A stretch of DNA of 64,000 bases from Gemmatimonadetes bacterium T265 (GTDB taxonomy: Bacteria; Gemmatimonadota; Gemmatimonadetes; Gemmatimonadales; Gemmatimonadaceae): assembly GCA_019973575.1 (NCBI GenBank), contig BPUI01000004.1, positions 124,001-188,000 on the forward strand. Direction: 5' to 3'. This document shows positions 17,694 to 28,100 of this stretch, one piece after another. The position numbers and the translations under genes are program-made. Within the stretch, counting starts at the first letter, position 1, and each line of letters begins with the position of its first letter. The notes under the pieces are model-generated. The model ran no database searches. It was not told where the DNA came from and saw only the letters and a list, made by a program, of their open reading frames with translations.

Positions 17694-18316
17694 GTGAGAT
17701 TGGATCTGCGCAGCTTTCGGTGAGCGGTACGCCGCTCGGCCGGTGCGCCCGCGAAGTACGCTCAAGCGGCGCGGAGCACGCGGGCGCGGAGCAGCAGCAG
17801 GCCGGCGCGCCCGTACATCGTGCGCTTGACCAGCTTGAGCCGGTGGACGTGCCCTTCGACCTGGCCGTTGCTCCACCGGAAGCAGAGCGCGGCGAGCACC
17901 GCGTCGAGGTCGCGCCGCAGCCCCGCCGCGAGCGGGCCGAGGGCGGTGCGCTCCGCGTCGGCGAGCCACGGCCGCAGCGCGTTCGGGTCGCGCTCGCGGA
18001 GCATGGCCGTGAAGCGCAGCGCGAGGGCTCGCGCCTCGGCCAGCGCCGGGCACGCCGCGCCTAACGCTACGACGTACGCGTGCTCCTCGGCCGTCAGCTC
18101 CGCGTCCGGCTTGCGCAGGACCCACGCGACGTGCCGCGGCGCGGGCGCCGGCACGGCGGGGCGCGCGGCCCGCTCGCCGGGCGCGGCCCGCGGGCGCGAG
18201 GCGCGCAGGGCCGCCAGCGCGCGCCGGACGGTTGCGTCGTTGCCGCGGTAGTGGAGTTGCCCCGCTGAAACGGACGCCTCGATAAGCTCTGCTATGCTGC
18301 AGGGCGGAGGTGGACG

Positions 18317-18643
18317 ATGGCGGGAGAGCCGAAGACGCGGCGCGCGTTCAGTGCCGAATTCAAGATCGAAGCGTTGCGCCGGATGGCGGAGCGGCGCGCA
18401 GCCGGGGTGTCGCTGAAGCAGATCGGCCGCGAGCTGGATGTACGAGACGACCTGCTGCGGAAGTGGCAGCGCCAAGCCAAGGAGCGCGCCGGGGCGCCGC
18501 CCGCCGACGTGTTCCCCGGGCAGGGGCGGTTGCCGGCGGACGAGGCCGAGTTGAAGCGCCTGGAACGGGAGAACGCGCGGCTGAAGCAGGAGGTCGCGTT
18601 TCTAAAAACCGCGGCGGTGTACTTCGCGAGGGAGTCGCGGTGA
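18317..18643 (+). CDS. IS3 OrfA (HTH / leucine-zipper protein), copy 1
   Basis: 108 residues. The helix-turn-helix is RRAFSAEFKIEALRRMAERRAAGVSLKQIGRELDVRDDLLRKWQRQ, followed by a leucine-zipper helix EAELKRLERENARLKQEVAFLKTAAVYF used for multimerisation. It binds the terminal repeats. The stop overlaps the OrfB start (GTGA). A run of A residues (CTAAAAAC, 18602-18609) near the end of the gene could allow a -1 frameshift to make the OrfAB transposase, since orfB lies in the -1 frame. Confidence 0.9.
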   Translation: MAGEPKTRRAFSAEFKIEALRRMAERRAAGVSLKQIGRELDVRDDLLRKWQRQAKERAGAPPADVFPGQGRLPADEAELKRLERENARLKQEVAFLKTAAVYFARESR

Positions 18644-19530
18644 GCGACAAGTACGCCGTGATCGCGGCCGAGCGCGGGACGTACCCCGTGCGATGGATGT
18701 GCGCGCTGTTGGGCGTGAGCGTGGCCGGCTTCTACGGCGCACAGCGCCGGCCGCCGGGCACGCGCGCCGCCGCGGACGAGCGGGTGCGGGTGGAGGTGCG
18801 CGCCGCACACGCGAAGAGTCACCGGCGCTACGGGGCGCCGCGAGTGCATCGCGAGCTGCGCGCGGCCGGCGTACGCGTCGCCAAGAAGCGCGTCGCGCGG
18901 CTCATGCGCGAGGACGGCCTCGTGGCGCGCCGCGCGCAGCGCCGCGTACGCACGACCGACTCGGCGCATGCGCACCCGGTCGCGCCGAACGTGGTGGCGC
19001 GCGACTTCGCGGTCGCGGACCAGCCCGGGCTCGACCGCGTTTGGGTCGCCGATTTCACGTACATCCCCACGCGCGAGGGCTGGCTGTTCCTGGCGGTCGT
19101 GCTCGACCTGGCGAGCCGCCGCGTGGTGGGGTGGGCGGTGCGCGAGACGATGGAGACCGAGCTCGTGCTCGCGGCCCTGCATGCGGCGCTCGCCGACCGG
19201 CGCCCCGCGCCCGGGCTCGTGTGTCACTCGGATCGTGGGTCGCAATACGCGAGCGCGGCCTACCAGGTGCTGCTCGCTGCGTCTGGCGCGGTGCCGAGCA
19301 TGAGCGCAAAAGGCGATTGCTACGATAATGCTGTTGCCGAGGCCTTCTTCGCGACGCTCGAACACGAGCTACTGGCTGATGTCACCTTCGTGTCGCGCGC
19401 GGCGGCGCGGCCCGCGATCTTCGACTTCCTCTTCTGGTACAACGGCGAGCGGCGCCACTCGAGCCTCGACTACGTGAGTCCCGTCGCCTATGAGCAGCAC
19501 CTGACCGCGCGCCCCGCGCGAGCAGCCTAA
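18640..19530 (+). CDS. IS3 OrfB (DDE transposase), copy 1
   Basis: 296 residues. An HTH_21-type segment (KSHRRYGAPRVHRELRAAGVRVAKKRVARLMREDGL) precedes the rve integrase core: WVADFTYIPTREGWLFLAVVLDLASRR holds the first Asp, CHSDRGSQYAS the second and NAVAEAFFATLEHELL the Glu, the full DDE triad. The C-terminus RRHSSLDYVSPVAYEQ is the usual IS3 end. The frame is intact, so this element may be active. Expression probably needs frameshifting from orfA or coupled initiation at the GTG. Confidence 0.9.
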   Translation: MSDKYAVIAAERGTYPVRWMCALLGVSVAGFYGAQRRPPGTRAAADERVRVEVRAAHAKSHRRYGAPRVHRELRAAGVRVAKKRVARLMREDGLVARRAQRRVRTTDSAHAHPVAPNVVARDFAVADQPGLDRVWVADFTYIPTREGWLFLAVVLDLASRRVVGWAVRETMETELVLAALHAALADRRPAPGLVCHSDRGSQYASAAYQVLLAASGAVPSMSAKGDCYDNAVAEAFFATLEHELLADVTFVSRAAARPAIFDFLFWYNGERRHSSLDYVSPVAYEQHLTARPARAA

Positions 19531-19892
19531 ACTCCGCGTCCGTTCCTCGGGGTCAGCTCCATAGCCCCGGTCGCGCAGCGCCCGCGCCAGCTCGGCCGCG
19601 TTCGCGCGCCCTGCGTCGTAGAAGGCCGCGATCTCCGCGGCGTACGGCCCGGTGAGCGTCGGCACCCAGCGGCGGCGCTCGGCCCGTTCGGGGAAGCGGC
19701 CCGCCGCCAGCCAGTCGATCACCGTGCGGCGGCTCAGCCCGACCTCGCGGGCGATGCGCTTCTTCGCGTGGCCCAGCTCGCGCACGGAGGCCACCCGCTC
19801 GTACAGCGCCAGCCGGCGCGCCCGGTTGTCGGTGACGCGCTGCTCCGCCTTGGTCGGTCCTGTGAATCGCGCCGGTTTCAGAGGAGGCTCGG

Positions 19893-21124
<1,232 letters not shown>

Positions 21125-21402
21125 GCTCCGAATCTCTCAAGGCTGGGAGCCTCCTCCAAACCCGGCGCGGTTCACATGGAGCACCAGATCGTGCGCCGGC
21201 CCCGGCGCCCCCGAATCCGGGGCCCGCCGCGGCGACCGCGCGCCCTTCGCGGGTCTCGTCGCGGGGCCCGGCGACTCTCCCTCTGCCGCGGTGTTCGACG
21301 ACGTGCTGGCCACGCGAGCTCCCGGTGGTGACCTGCGGTGAGGCGCCGTCGCGTGCGTCGACCGCATCGGCGGCGCGGCGTGCGGCGTGGACGGCGGGAA
21401 TG

Positions 21403-21443
21403 GCCGCGCAATCGTGCAAGCGGCACTTGCACGATTGCGCGGC
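21403..21443. repeat. Perfect 18-bp inverted repeat (hairpin)
   Basis: GCCGCGCAATCGTGCAAG (21403-21420) and its exact complement (21426-21443) are separated by the five bases CGGCA. The stem lies about 40 bases after the stop of the truncated recombinase on the reverse strand. No T-run follows, so it is not a classical terminator. It might be a recombinase site, an element end or a terminator; see findings. The rest of 21175-21485 holds no gene. Confidence 0.7.
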
Positions 21444-21485
21444 GATCGGGAAGATAACGGCGGGCCCGCCGGTTCACCGTCCGCG

Positions 21486-22096
21486 TTAGGCGGCACCCGA
21501 CCCGCCGGCGGCCAGCATGACCGGCGGCTCGACCACCTGCGGCGGGTGTGCGCGCGGCGGGGGCGGCAGCGCCAGCCGCCGCCGCGTGTCGGTCGGCACG
21601 TAGCGGTACAGGGTCGCGCGCGAGACGCGCATGGCCGCGCACACGTCCGCGATCGGCCGCGTCGGGTCGGCTATGAGCCCGCGCGCCGCCTCGACCTGCG
21701 TGGGGCTGAGGACGCGCTTGCGCCCGCCCAAGCGGCCCCGGGCCCGCGCCGCCGCGAGCCCGGCCTTGGTGCGCTCGCGGATGACGTTGCGCTCGAACTC
21801 GGCGAGGGCGCCGAAGATGTGGAACACCAGCTTGCCGCCGCTGGTTGTCGTGTCGATCGCCTCGGTCAGCCAATGGAAGCCGACGCCCCGCGCCTCGAGC
21901 GCCGTCACCTGCTCGATGAGGTGCCGGAGTGAGCGGCCGAGCCGGTCCAGGCGCCAGACGACGAGCGTGTCGCCGCTCCGGACGTAGTCGAGCGCGGCCG
22001 CGAGACCCTCGCGCTCGACCGCGACGCCGCTGATCACGTCGGTGTAGGCCCGGTCGCAGCCGGCTTTGGCGAGGGCGTCCTGCTGGAGGGCGAGGG
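21486..22096 (-). pseudogene. Serine recombinase (resolvase/invertase) lacking its catalytic N-terminus
   Basis: The remaining reading frame starts with TLALQQDALAKAGCDRAYTDVISG at the IS boundary and continues REGLAAALDYVRSGDTLVVWRLDRLGRSLRHLIEQVTALEARGVGFHWLTEAIDTTTSGGKLVFHIFGALAEFERNVIRERTKAGL, the usual resolvase core and E-helix, then the C-terminal HTH_7 domain DPTRPIADVCAAMRVSRATLYRYV. The first 10-15 residues of the family (YARVST with the nucleophilic Ser) are replaced by the end of the adjoining IS3 element at 22097. An internal GTG gives a 183-residue product but it would have no nucleophile. The gene is typical of Tn3-type transposons and plasmids. Confidence 0.85.
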
Positions 22097-22127
22097 TGAG
22101 CTTGCCCCGATCTGACGGCCGCGTGGG

Positions 22128-23052
22128 TTACGCCGCTCGGGCCACCCGGCCGAGTTGCGCTTCGTACGGTACGGGGCTCACGTAGTCCAGGGTCGAGTGC
22201 CGTCGCTCGCGGTTGTACCAGTCGACGACGTCGGCGATCGCGCGGTGTGCGGCCGCGCGCGTCGCGAACGCCGCCCCGGCCAAGCGCTCGTGTTCGAGGG
22301 TCGAGAAGAAGCGCTCCGCCACGGCATGATCCCAACAATCCCCCGTGCGGCTCATGCTCTGGCGGAGGCCGTGCGCCGCGAGCACCGCGCGGTACGCCCG
22401 GCTCGCAGACTGCGAGCCTCTGTCGGTGTGTTGAATCAGCCCCGGCGCCGGGCGGCGCGTGGCGAGCGCCATGCGGAGCGCCGCGAGCGGGAGCGCCGTC
22501 GCCGGCGTGTCGCCCACTGCCCAGCCGACCACACGTCGGCTCGCCAGGTCGAGCAGCACGGCCAGAAACAGCCAGCCCTCCCGGGTCGGCACGGGTACGC
22601 CGCAGGCGTACGTCAGGTCGCCACACCACGCGGCGTTAGGCCGCGGGTGCGCGCCCACGCCGAAGTGGCGCCCGAGCAGGTTGGGCGCGACCGGCTCACC
22701 GTGCGCGCTGTCCGTGGTGCGCACCCGCCGCTGCGCCCGGCGCCCCGCGAGGCCGTCCTCGCGCATGAGCCGGGCGACGCGCTTCTTCGCCACGCGCACC
22801 CCCGCGGCGCGCCGCGCGCGCTGCACCCGCGCGCTGCACCCGCGGCGCGCCATAGCAGCCCCGCCCCTTCCGGGGCGCCGCCCGCACGTGCACCCGCAGG
22901 CGCTCGTCGGCCGCCGCGCGCGGCGCCGGCATCCCCCGTGCCCGGCGCCGCGCCTGGTTGTACCCGCTGACGCGCACGTCCAACGCGTCGCACATGAGCC
23001 GCACCGGGTACGCCCCCCGGTGGGCGGTGATCGCGGCGTACTTGTCGCTCAC
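22128..23052 (-). pseudogene. IS3 OrfB frameshifted by a 13-bp tandem duplication
   Basis: The frame from GTG 23052 encodes SDKYAAITAHRGAYPVRLMCDALDVRVSGY through GCYGAPRVQRA. Then the homologous sequence continues in another frame as RRAAGVRVAKKRVARLMREDGL...GDLTYACGVPVPTREGWLFLAVLLDLAS...QHTDRGSQSAS...AVAERFFSTLEHERLA. Between the two lies GCGGGTGCAGCGC twice in direct tandem (22818-22830 and 22831-22843 on the plus strand as its complement). Removing one copy leaves 912 bases, an exact 304 codons, and restores RVQRARRAAGVRVAKK. The triad would be complete without the lesion. Confidence 0.88.
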
Positions 23053-23387
23053 CGCGACTCCCTCGCGAAGTCCACCGCCGCACTTGTTACGAAGGCGAGC
23101 TCCTGCTTGAGCCGCGCCACCTCGCGCTCGAGCCGCCGCACCTCGTCCGCCTCGCTCGGCAGCCGGCCGTGGCCCGGGAACACGTCGGCCGGCGGCGCCC
23201 CGGCGTGCGCGCCGACCTGGCGCGCCCACTTCCGCAGCAGGTCGTCGCGCACGCCCAGCTCGCGCGCGATCGGCGGCATCGGCACTCCCGCCGCTCGCCG
23301 CTCCGCCACGCGGCGGACCGCCTCGACCTTGAACTCGGCGGTGAAGTGCCGCCGCTCCCGCTGCGCCTGCCCATTCTCCTGCGCCAT
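23049..23387 (-). CDS. IS3 OrfA in the degraded element
   Basis: 112 residues. RRHFTAEFKVEAVRRVAERRAAGVPMPPIARELGVRDDLLRKWARQ is the HTH and SEADEVRRLEREVARLKQELAFVTSAAVDFARESR the zipper. It is clearly homologous to the OrfA of copies 1 and 2 but diverged. The stop overlaps the orfB start (GTGA). It is intact, although its partner is not. Confidence 0.85.
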   Translation of the reverse strand: MAQENGQAQRERRHFTAEFKVEAVRRVAERRAAGVPMPPIARELGVRDDLLRKWARQVGAHAGAPPADVFPGHGRLPSEADEVRRLEREVARLKQELAFVTSAAVDFARESR

Positions 23388-23647
23388 CCGCCACCTCCGC
23401 CCGGAAGCATGGCCGGGCCTACGTTGGCGGCCGTTTCAGCGGGGCAAGCTCAAGGTGAGGCGCTGCGACCGCTCGCTTAGTCGCGTGCTTGGACCGCCGG
23501 CACCCGACCGGGCCGCGGGCGCGCTAAGCGGCGCGGCGGCTCGCTAAGCGGTTGCCCAAGTGCCCGGGCGTACCGTCGTGGCGCAATCCGACGCCGCCCC
23601 GGCGTTTCGCCCGGGGTGCCCCGCTCACCATTCCGACTCCGCACCCG

Positions 23648-24193
23648 ATGCTCGCCACCGCGCTCCCCACCGAGGGCTACGCCTCCCCCGCCACCGGCCG
23701 CCCCGTCCTCGTCCAGCCCGAAGGCGGCCGCCACCTGCACGCCTTCGGCGACCACCTGCACGTCCTGCTCTCGACGGCCAGCACGAACGGGGCGCTCGCC
23801 GTCGCCCTCCTGACCACGCCGGCCGGCAGCGGCCCGCCGCCGCACGTCCACCACCGCGAGGCCGAGGTGTTCGTGGTGCTCGACGGCGAGGTCGAGTTCT
23901 GGCAGCATGATGGTGACGGCGGCACCTGGACCCGCGTGGCGCCGGGCGGGGCCGCGTTCCTGCCGCGCGGCGTGCCGCACACGTACCGCAACGCGGGCAC
24001 CGGGCCGAGCCGCCAGCTGGTGATCACGGCGCCGGGCGGGTTCGACGAGTTCTTCGCCGGGTGCGCGGCGGTGTTCGCCGCGTCGGAGGCCGTTGGACCG
24101 GGCGCGCCACCCGACCTCGGGGAAATCGTCCGGGTCTCCACCGCGCACGGCATCGAGTACCTCGTGCCGCTCGGCGCGCCGCCGGCCGCCTAA
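23648..24193 (+). CDS. Cupin-domain protein
   Basis: 181 residues with one cupin barrel. Motif 1 is GPPPHVHHREAEVFVVLDGEVEF, supplying His, His and Glu for metal binding, and motif 2 is GGAAFLPRGVPHTYRNAG with the fourth His. This set is close to quercetin-dioxygenase-like small cupins. A helical tail (GFDEFFAGCAAVF...GAPPDLGEIVRVSTAHGIEYL) matches that group. The ATG at 23648 begins the conserved region; the longer frame from 23552 adds unrelated residues. The stop codon is inside a GCCTAAC word, and the next gene follows after 14 bases, so the two are likely co-transcribed. Confidence 0.85.
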   Translation: MLATALPTEGYASPATGRPVLVQPEGGRHLHAFGDHLHVLLSTASTNGALAVALLTTPAGSGPPPHVHHREAEVFVVLDGEVEFWQHDGDGGTWTRVAPGGAAFLPRGVPHTYRNAGTGPSRQLVITAPGGFDEFFAGCAAVFAASEAVGPGAPPDLGEIVRVSTAHGIEYLVPLGAPPAA

Positions 24194-24207
24194 CCGAGGC
24201 CACGCTC

Positions 24208-25062
24208 ATGTCCTCTTTCGCCCCACACCGCCGCGCGTCCACCGCGGCCCTCGCCGCCGCGGGCGCCGCCCTCGGGCTCGCGGCGGCCGGCGTCGCCGCT
24301 TGCACCGACTCGACGGCGGCATTCGCGCCCGCCGCGCGCACGGTCTACGGCCCGGCCCAGGCGTTAGGCCTGGGCTCCGCCCGGACCTACGCCGTGCTCG
24401 ACGCGTCCGGCGCGCCGACGTCGATCGGGGTCGCGCTCACCGACTCCGCCCTCGCGGGGCTCCCAGCCACGCCGATGACCGGGATGCCGTACGCCGGCGT
24501 GATGCTCACCCTCGCGCTGCCGGCCGAGGCGGTCGCAGCCGGCTACGACCATGCGACGCTCGACTGGAACCCGCAGGGGCACGACCCTGTGGCGGTCTAC
24601 GGCGCGCCGCATTTCGACTTCCACTTCTACACGATTCCAGCCGATCAGCAGATGGCGATCACGCCGGCCGACACGGCGTTCGCGACCAAGCTGGCCAAAG
24701 CGCCGCCGGCCCCGTACCGGCCGGCGACGTACGTCCAATTCCCGGGCGGCGTGCCGATGATGGGCAGCCACTGGGGCGACCCGGCCTCGCCCGAGCTCGT
24801 GCCGAACGCGCCGTCGGGGACGTTCACGCGCACGTTCCTGTACGGCAGCTACGACGGGCACTTCGTCTTTTTCGAACCGATGCTGACGAAGGCGTCGCTC
24901 GAAGCGGCGCGGGCGCAGGCCGCGGGCGAGGCGACCCGGGCCATCAAAGTGCCGACCGCGTACGAAAACCCCGGCGCCTACCCGGCGCACTACACCGTGG
25001 CGTACGACGCGGCCGCGAAGGAGTACCGCGTCGCGCTCGACGGGCTTGTCCGGTACAACTAA
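24208..25062 (+). CDS. TTHB210-like (DUF5602) lipoprotein
   Basis: 284 residues. The leader STAALAAAGAALGLAAAGVAACTD is a lipobox. The mature protein contains the family blocks LPAEAVAAGYDHATLDWNPQGHDPVAVYGAPHFDFHFYTI, YVQFPGGVPMMGSHWGDP and FTRTFLYGSYDGHFVFFEPMLTKASLEAA. HFDFHFY and MGSHW carry conserved His that might bind metal. In Thermus the family member TTHB210 is associated with an extracytoplasmic sigma factor response; the biochemical role is not known. It lies in an operon with the upstream cupin. One Leu-TTA codon is within GTTAGGC (24363). Confidence 0.8.
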   Translation: MSSFAPHRRASTAALAAAGAALGLAAAGVAACTDSTAAFAPAARTVYGPAQALGLGSARTYAVLDASGAPTSIGVALTDSALAGLPATPMTGMPYAGVMLTLALPAEAVAAGYDHATLDWNPQGHDPVAVYGAPHFDFHFYTIPADQQMAITPADTAFATKLAKAPPAPYRPATYVQFPGGVPMMGSHWGDPASPELVPNAPSGTFTRTFLYGSYDGHFVFFEPMLTKASLEAARAQAAGEATRAIKVPTAYENPGAYPAHYTVAYDAAAKEYRVALDGLVRYN

Positions 25063-25199
25063 CCGGATGGAGGCGGGCGTCGACGACTTCTTCACCACCA
25101 CGGCGTCGTGGTCGCGCGCCTCGCGGCCGGCGGATCTGTCGCACGGCCGTCTCGAACGCCAAATTCGCGCGTCGGTTTCCTCGTTCGCTGCCCCACCCC

Positions 25200-28100
25200 G
25201 TGTCGTCCCTCCTCGCTGCCCCACTCGCGTCGGCCCACGGTCCGCCGACGTCTGACGCACCGGCGCCGCTCGCCTCGCCGCACAACGTCCCGACCGCGCT
25301 CTCGTCGTTCGTCGGCCGCGCGCGCGAGGTGGCCGCGGTGCGCGACAGGCTCGGAACGACGCGCCTGCTCACGGTCGTCGGGGCGGGGGGCGCGGGGAAG
25401 ACGCGGCTCGCGCGTGAGGTCGCGGCCGCCGAGGGAGCCGCCGCGTTCGGCACCGACGCCGCCCGCGCCGCCGTGTGGGACGCCGTGTGGTGGGTCGAGC
25501 TGGCCTCGCTTGCCCCCGGCGCGCCCGCCGAGGACGTGTTGCCGGCGTTCGGTGCCGCGGCCGGTGTGCGACCCGCGACCGCGGGCGGCGGGACGGGCCG
25601 GGCGCTCGAGGTCGCGCTCGCCGAGGGGCGCGCGTTCGTGGTGCTCGACAACTGCGAGCACGTCGTCGACGCCGCCGCGCGCGTGGCCAAGCGGCTGCTG
25701 CGCGCCTGTCCGCGGCTCACGCTGCTCGCGACCAGCCGCGAGGCGCTCGGCTCCGAGGGCGAGACCGCGTGGCAGCTCCCGCCGCTCGCACACCCGCCCG
25801 CGGCCGGCGCCGTGCCGTCGGGGGCGGTGCCGTCCGCGCCGGCCCCGACCGCGGCCGCCCTCGCCGGCTACGACGCGGTCGCGCTCTTCGTCGACCGCGC
25901 GCGCGCGGCGAGCCCCGGCTTCGCGCTCACCGACGCGAACGCGCCGGCGGTGGCCGAGATCTGCGCCCGGCTCGACGGCCTGCCGCTAGCCGTCGAGCTC
26001 GCGGCCGCCGCGCTCCCCGCGTTAGGCGTGGAGGGCGTGGCGGAGCGCCTGGGCGACGCGCTCGGCCTGCTCACGCGCGGGCGGCGCACCGCCCTGCCGC
26101 GCCACAAGACGCTCCGCGCGGTGCTCGACTGGAGCTACCGCCTGCTCGACCCCGCGGCGCAGGCGCTGCTCGCGCGCCTCGCGGTGTTCCGCGGCCGCTT
26201 CCCGCTCGACGCGGTCGAGCTCGTGGGGGCGGGGCCGAGCCCGGCCGACGCGCTCCCCGGCGCCCTGCCCGTGCTCGACGCGTTCGGCGGCCTCGTCGAG
26301 CACTCGCTCGTCGAGGTGCGCGAGTCGGACGGGGCCACGGACGGCGGCGAGGCCGGCTACGCCCTGCTCGAAACCGTCCGGCAGTACGGCGCCGAGCGCC
26401 TGCGCGGCACGCCCGATGAGCCCGCCGCGCGTCGCCGGCACGCCGAGTGGGTGTTGGGACTCGCCGACCCGGCGTCCCCGCGCACGTGGACCGCGGCGCG
26501 CGGCGGGACGGTCGAGCGGCTGCGCCGGGTGCTCGACGACACGCGCGCCGCGCTCGCGTGGGCCGCCGCGCCCGACGCATCGCCGGCCGACGCGTTGCTC
26601 GGCGTGCGCCTCGCCGGCGCGCTCAACTTCCTCTCGAACACCGGCGTACCCTGGGGGGAGGGGCTCGGCTGGGCGCGGGGGATCGCGGACGCGGCCGACC
26701 ACGCCGGCCTCGGCGAACCCTCGCAGCCGCTGGCGGTGCGCTTCGCCGCACTACGCGCGCTGTTCTTCCTCGCGGGGCAGGAGAACCTGGCCGACCGCCC
26801 GGACGCGGCGCTCGCCGGCGCCGACCGGATGACCGCGATCCTGACGCACGCCGCGGGCGAGGTCGAGGCGGCGCGCGCGGCGGCCGCGCTGGGCGGACAC
26901 GGTGGCGCAGTGGACGGACACGGTCGCGTGGGGGCGCACGGTCACGGACGGCGTCCGCGCGGACGCGCTGCTGCGGCGCGGCGATCACGCGGCCGCCCTC
27001 GCGCACGCGGAGGCCGCGTACCGGCAGTCGCTCGCGTTCCGCGGCACGTGGTACCCCACGCCCTCGCGCGCCCGCCTGGGTGCGGCGCTCGGGGCGGCGG
27101 GGCGCGCCCGCGAGGCGCACGAGGCGTTCCTCGCCGCCGCCGGGTTCCGCAACGAGGGGCACCGCTGGATGCTCGCGTCGGCCCTGGACGGCGCGGCGGC
27201 GCAGGCGCTCGCGTTACGCGACGCCGCCGGCGCGGCCGCCCACGCGGTGGAGAGCGCGGCGTCGCTAGGTCCGGAGCCCGAGCCGTGGTTCCTGGCGCGT
27301 GCGCTCGACGCCCTCGCGACGGTGTGCGTCGCGCCGACGGCCGGGACGGGGACGGCCGGCGCGCGTGCCGCCGCACGGCTCCTCGGAGCGGCCGCCGAAC
27401 TCCGCCGCCGGTCGGGTGTCGTCCCACGGACCGCCGACCAGGCACGTCACGACGCCGCGCGCGCCGCGGCCGAGCAGGTGCTCACCGCCGCGGCCGCGGA
27501 CGGAGGCCGCGGTCAGGAGGAGCGCTTCGACGCCCTGCTCGCGGCGGGCGCCACGTTGCGCGCGGACGCCCTGCCCGCGGTGATGCGGGAGGCGGCCGCG
27601 CTCGTGCGGCGGCCCGCGCAGGGGCGCGCGGAGGAGTCCGCGTCATCGCGCGTGCAGTCTCGCGCGCCGCAGCACCGGGCTGCGGATGCGCCGGCGCCGG
27701 CCGCGGAAGCGCGCCCGGCCGCGGGCGCCCGCGCGTTGCGCACCGACGTGCTGGGCGGCTTCGCGGTGTGGCGCGACGGCCGCGCGCTCGCGGACGACGA
27801 GCTGCCCGGCAGCAAGGTGCGTGAGTTACTCCTCTGGCTCGTGCTCCACCCGCGCGGCGGCACGAAGGAGCAGGTCGGTCTCGCCCTCTGGCCGGAGGCG
27901 TCGGCCGCGCAGCTCCGCTCGAACTTTCACGTCACGATGCACCACCTCCGCCGCGCGCTGGGCGACGCGCGCTGGGCGACGCGCGCTGGGTGACGTTCGC
28001 CGCGAACGCCTACGCGCTCGCCCGCGGGCCGGCCACGACGAGCGTCGGAGCGGGCGCGGTGCTCGACACTGACGTCGACGCGGTCCTCGGTGCGGCCGAC

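Larger units (their letters stand above)
18252..19561 (+). mobile_element. IS3-family element, copy 1 (1,310 bp)
   Basis: Inverted repeats of about 24 bp start TGGAGTTGCCCCGCTGAAAC (18252) and, on the other strand, TGGAGCTGACCCCGAGGAAC (from 19561), with about 20 of 24 positions matching. The flanks are TAG (18249-18251) and TAG (19562-19564), a 3-bp target duplication as expected for IS3. It carries orfA and orfB in overlapping frames. An identical copy lies at 41384-42693 in the same orientation. This copy sits inside an ISL3 transposase gene. Confidence 0.9.
17762..19862 (-). pseudogene. ISL3 transposase remnant interrupted by an IS3 element
   Basis: Two pieces of one reverse-strand ISL3 transposase gene flank the IS3 element at 18252-19561. 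The upstream piece (19562-19862) encodes RVTDNRARRLALYERVASVRELGHAKKRIAREVGLSRRTVIDWLAAGRFPER through ARALRDRGY; the downstream piece (18251-17762) encodes RGNDATVRRALAALRA through CFRWSNGQVEGHVHRLKLVKRTMYGRAGLLLL. Deleting the IS3 element and one copy of the TAG duplication joins them in frame as ALRDRGYRGNDATV. The 5' half of the gene, including the zinc finger and first Asp, is missing where another IS3 element abuts at 19863. It is related to, but clearly different from, the intact ISL3 transposase next door. Confidence 0.85.
22097..23452 (-). mobile_element. IS3-family element related to copy 1, degraded (1,356 bp)
   Basis: The termini TGAGCTTGCCCCGATCTGAC (22097 on) and, on the other strand, TGAGCTTGCCCCGCTGAAAC (from 23452) are inverted repeats that share GCCCCGCTGAAACGG with the intact copies at 18252 and 41384. 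Flanks are AGGG and AGGT, so a 3-bp duplication is possible only with a one-base offset. It encodes an intact orfA and a frameshifted orfB on the reverse strand. Confidence 0.8.

Noticed and set aside
18310-19530. Single 406-residue transposase from 18310
   Set aside because: This is the orfB frame extended upstream over orfA; its first 110 residues are out-of-frame. OrfA and OrfB as separate overlapping genes fit the IS3 family.
22097-23456. AGG target duplication of the degraded IS3 element
   Set aside because: It requires shifting one terminus by a base and the flanking recombinase sequence does not continue on the other side, so it is not reliable.
23552-23647. Longer N-terminus for the cupin protein
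   Set aside because: The added residues are not cupin-like and the ATG at 23648 starts directly at the conserved region.
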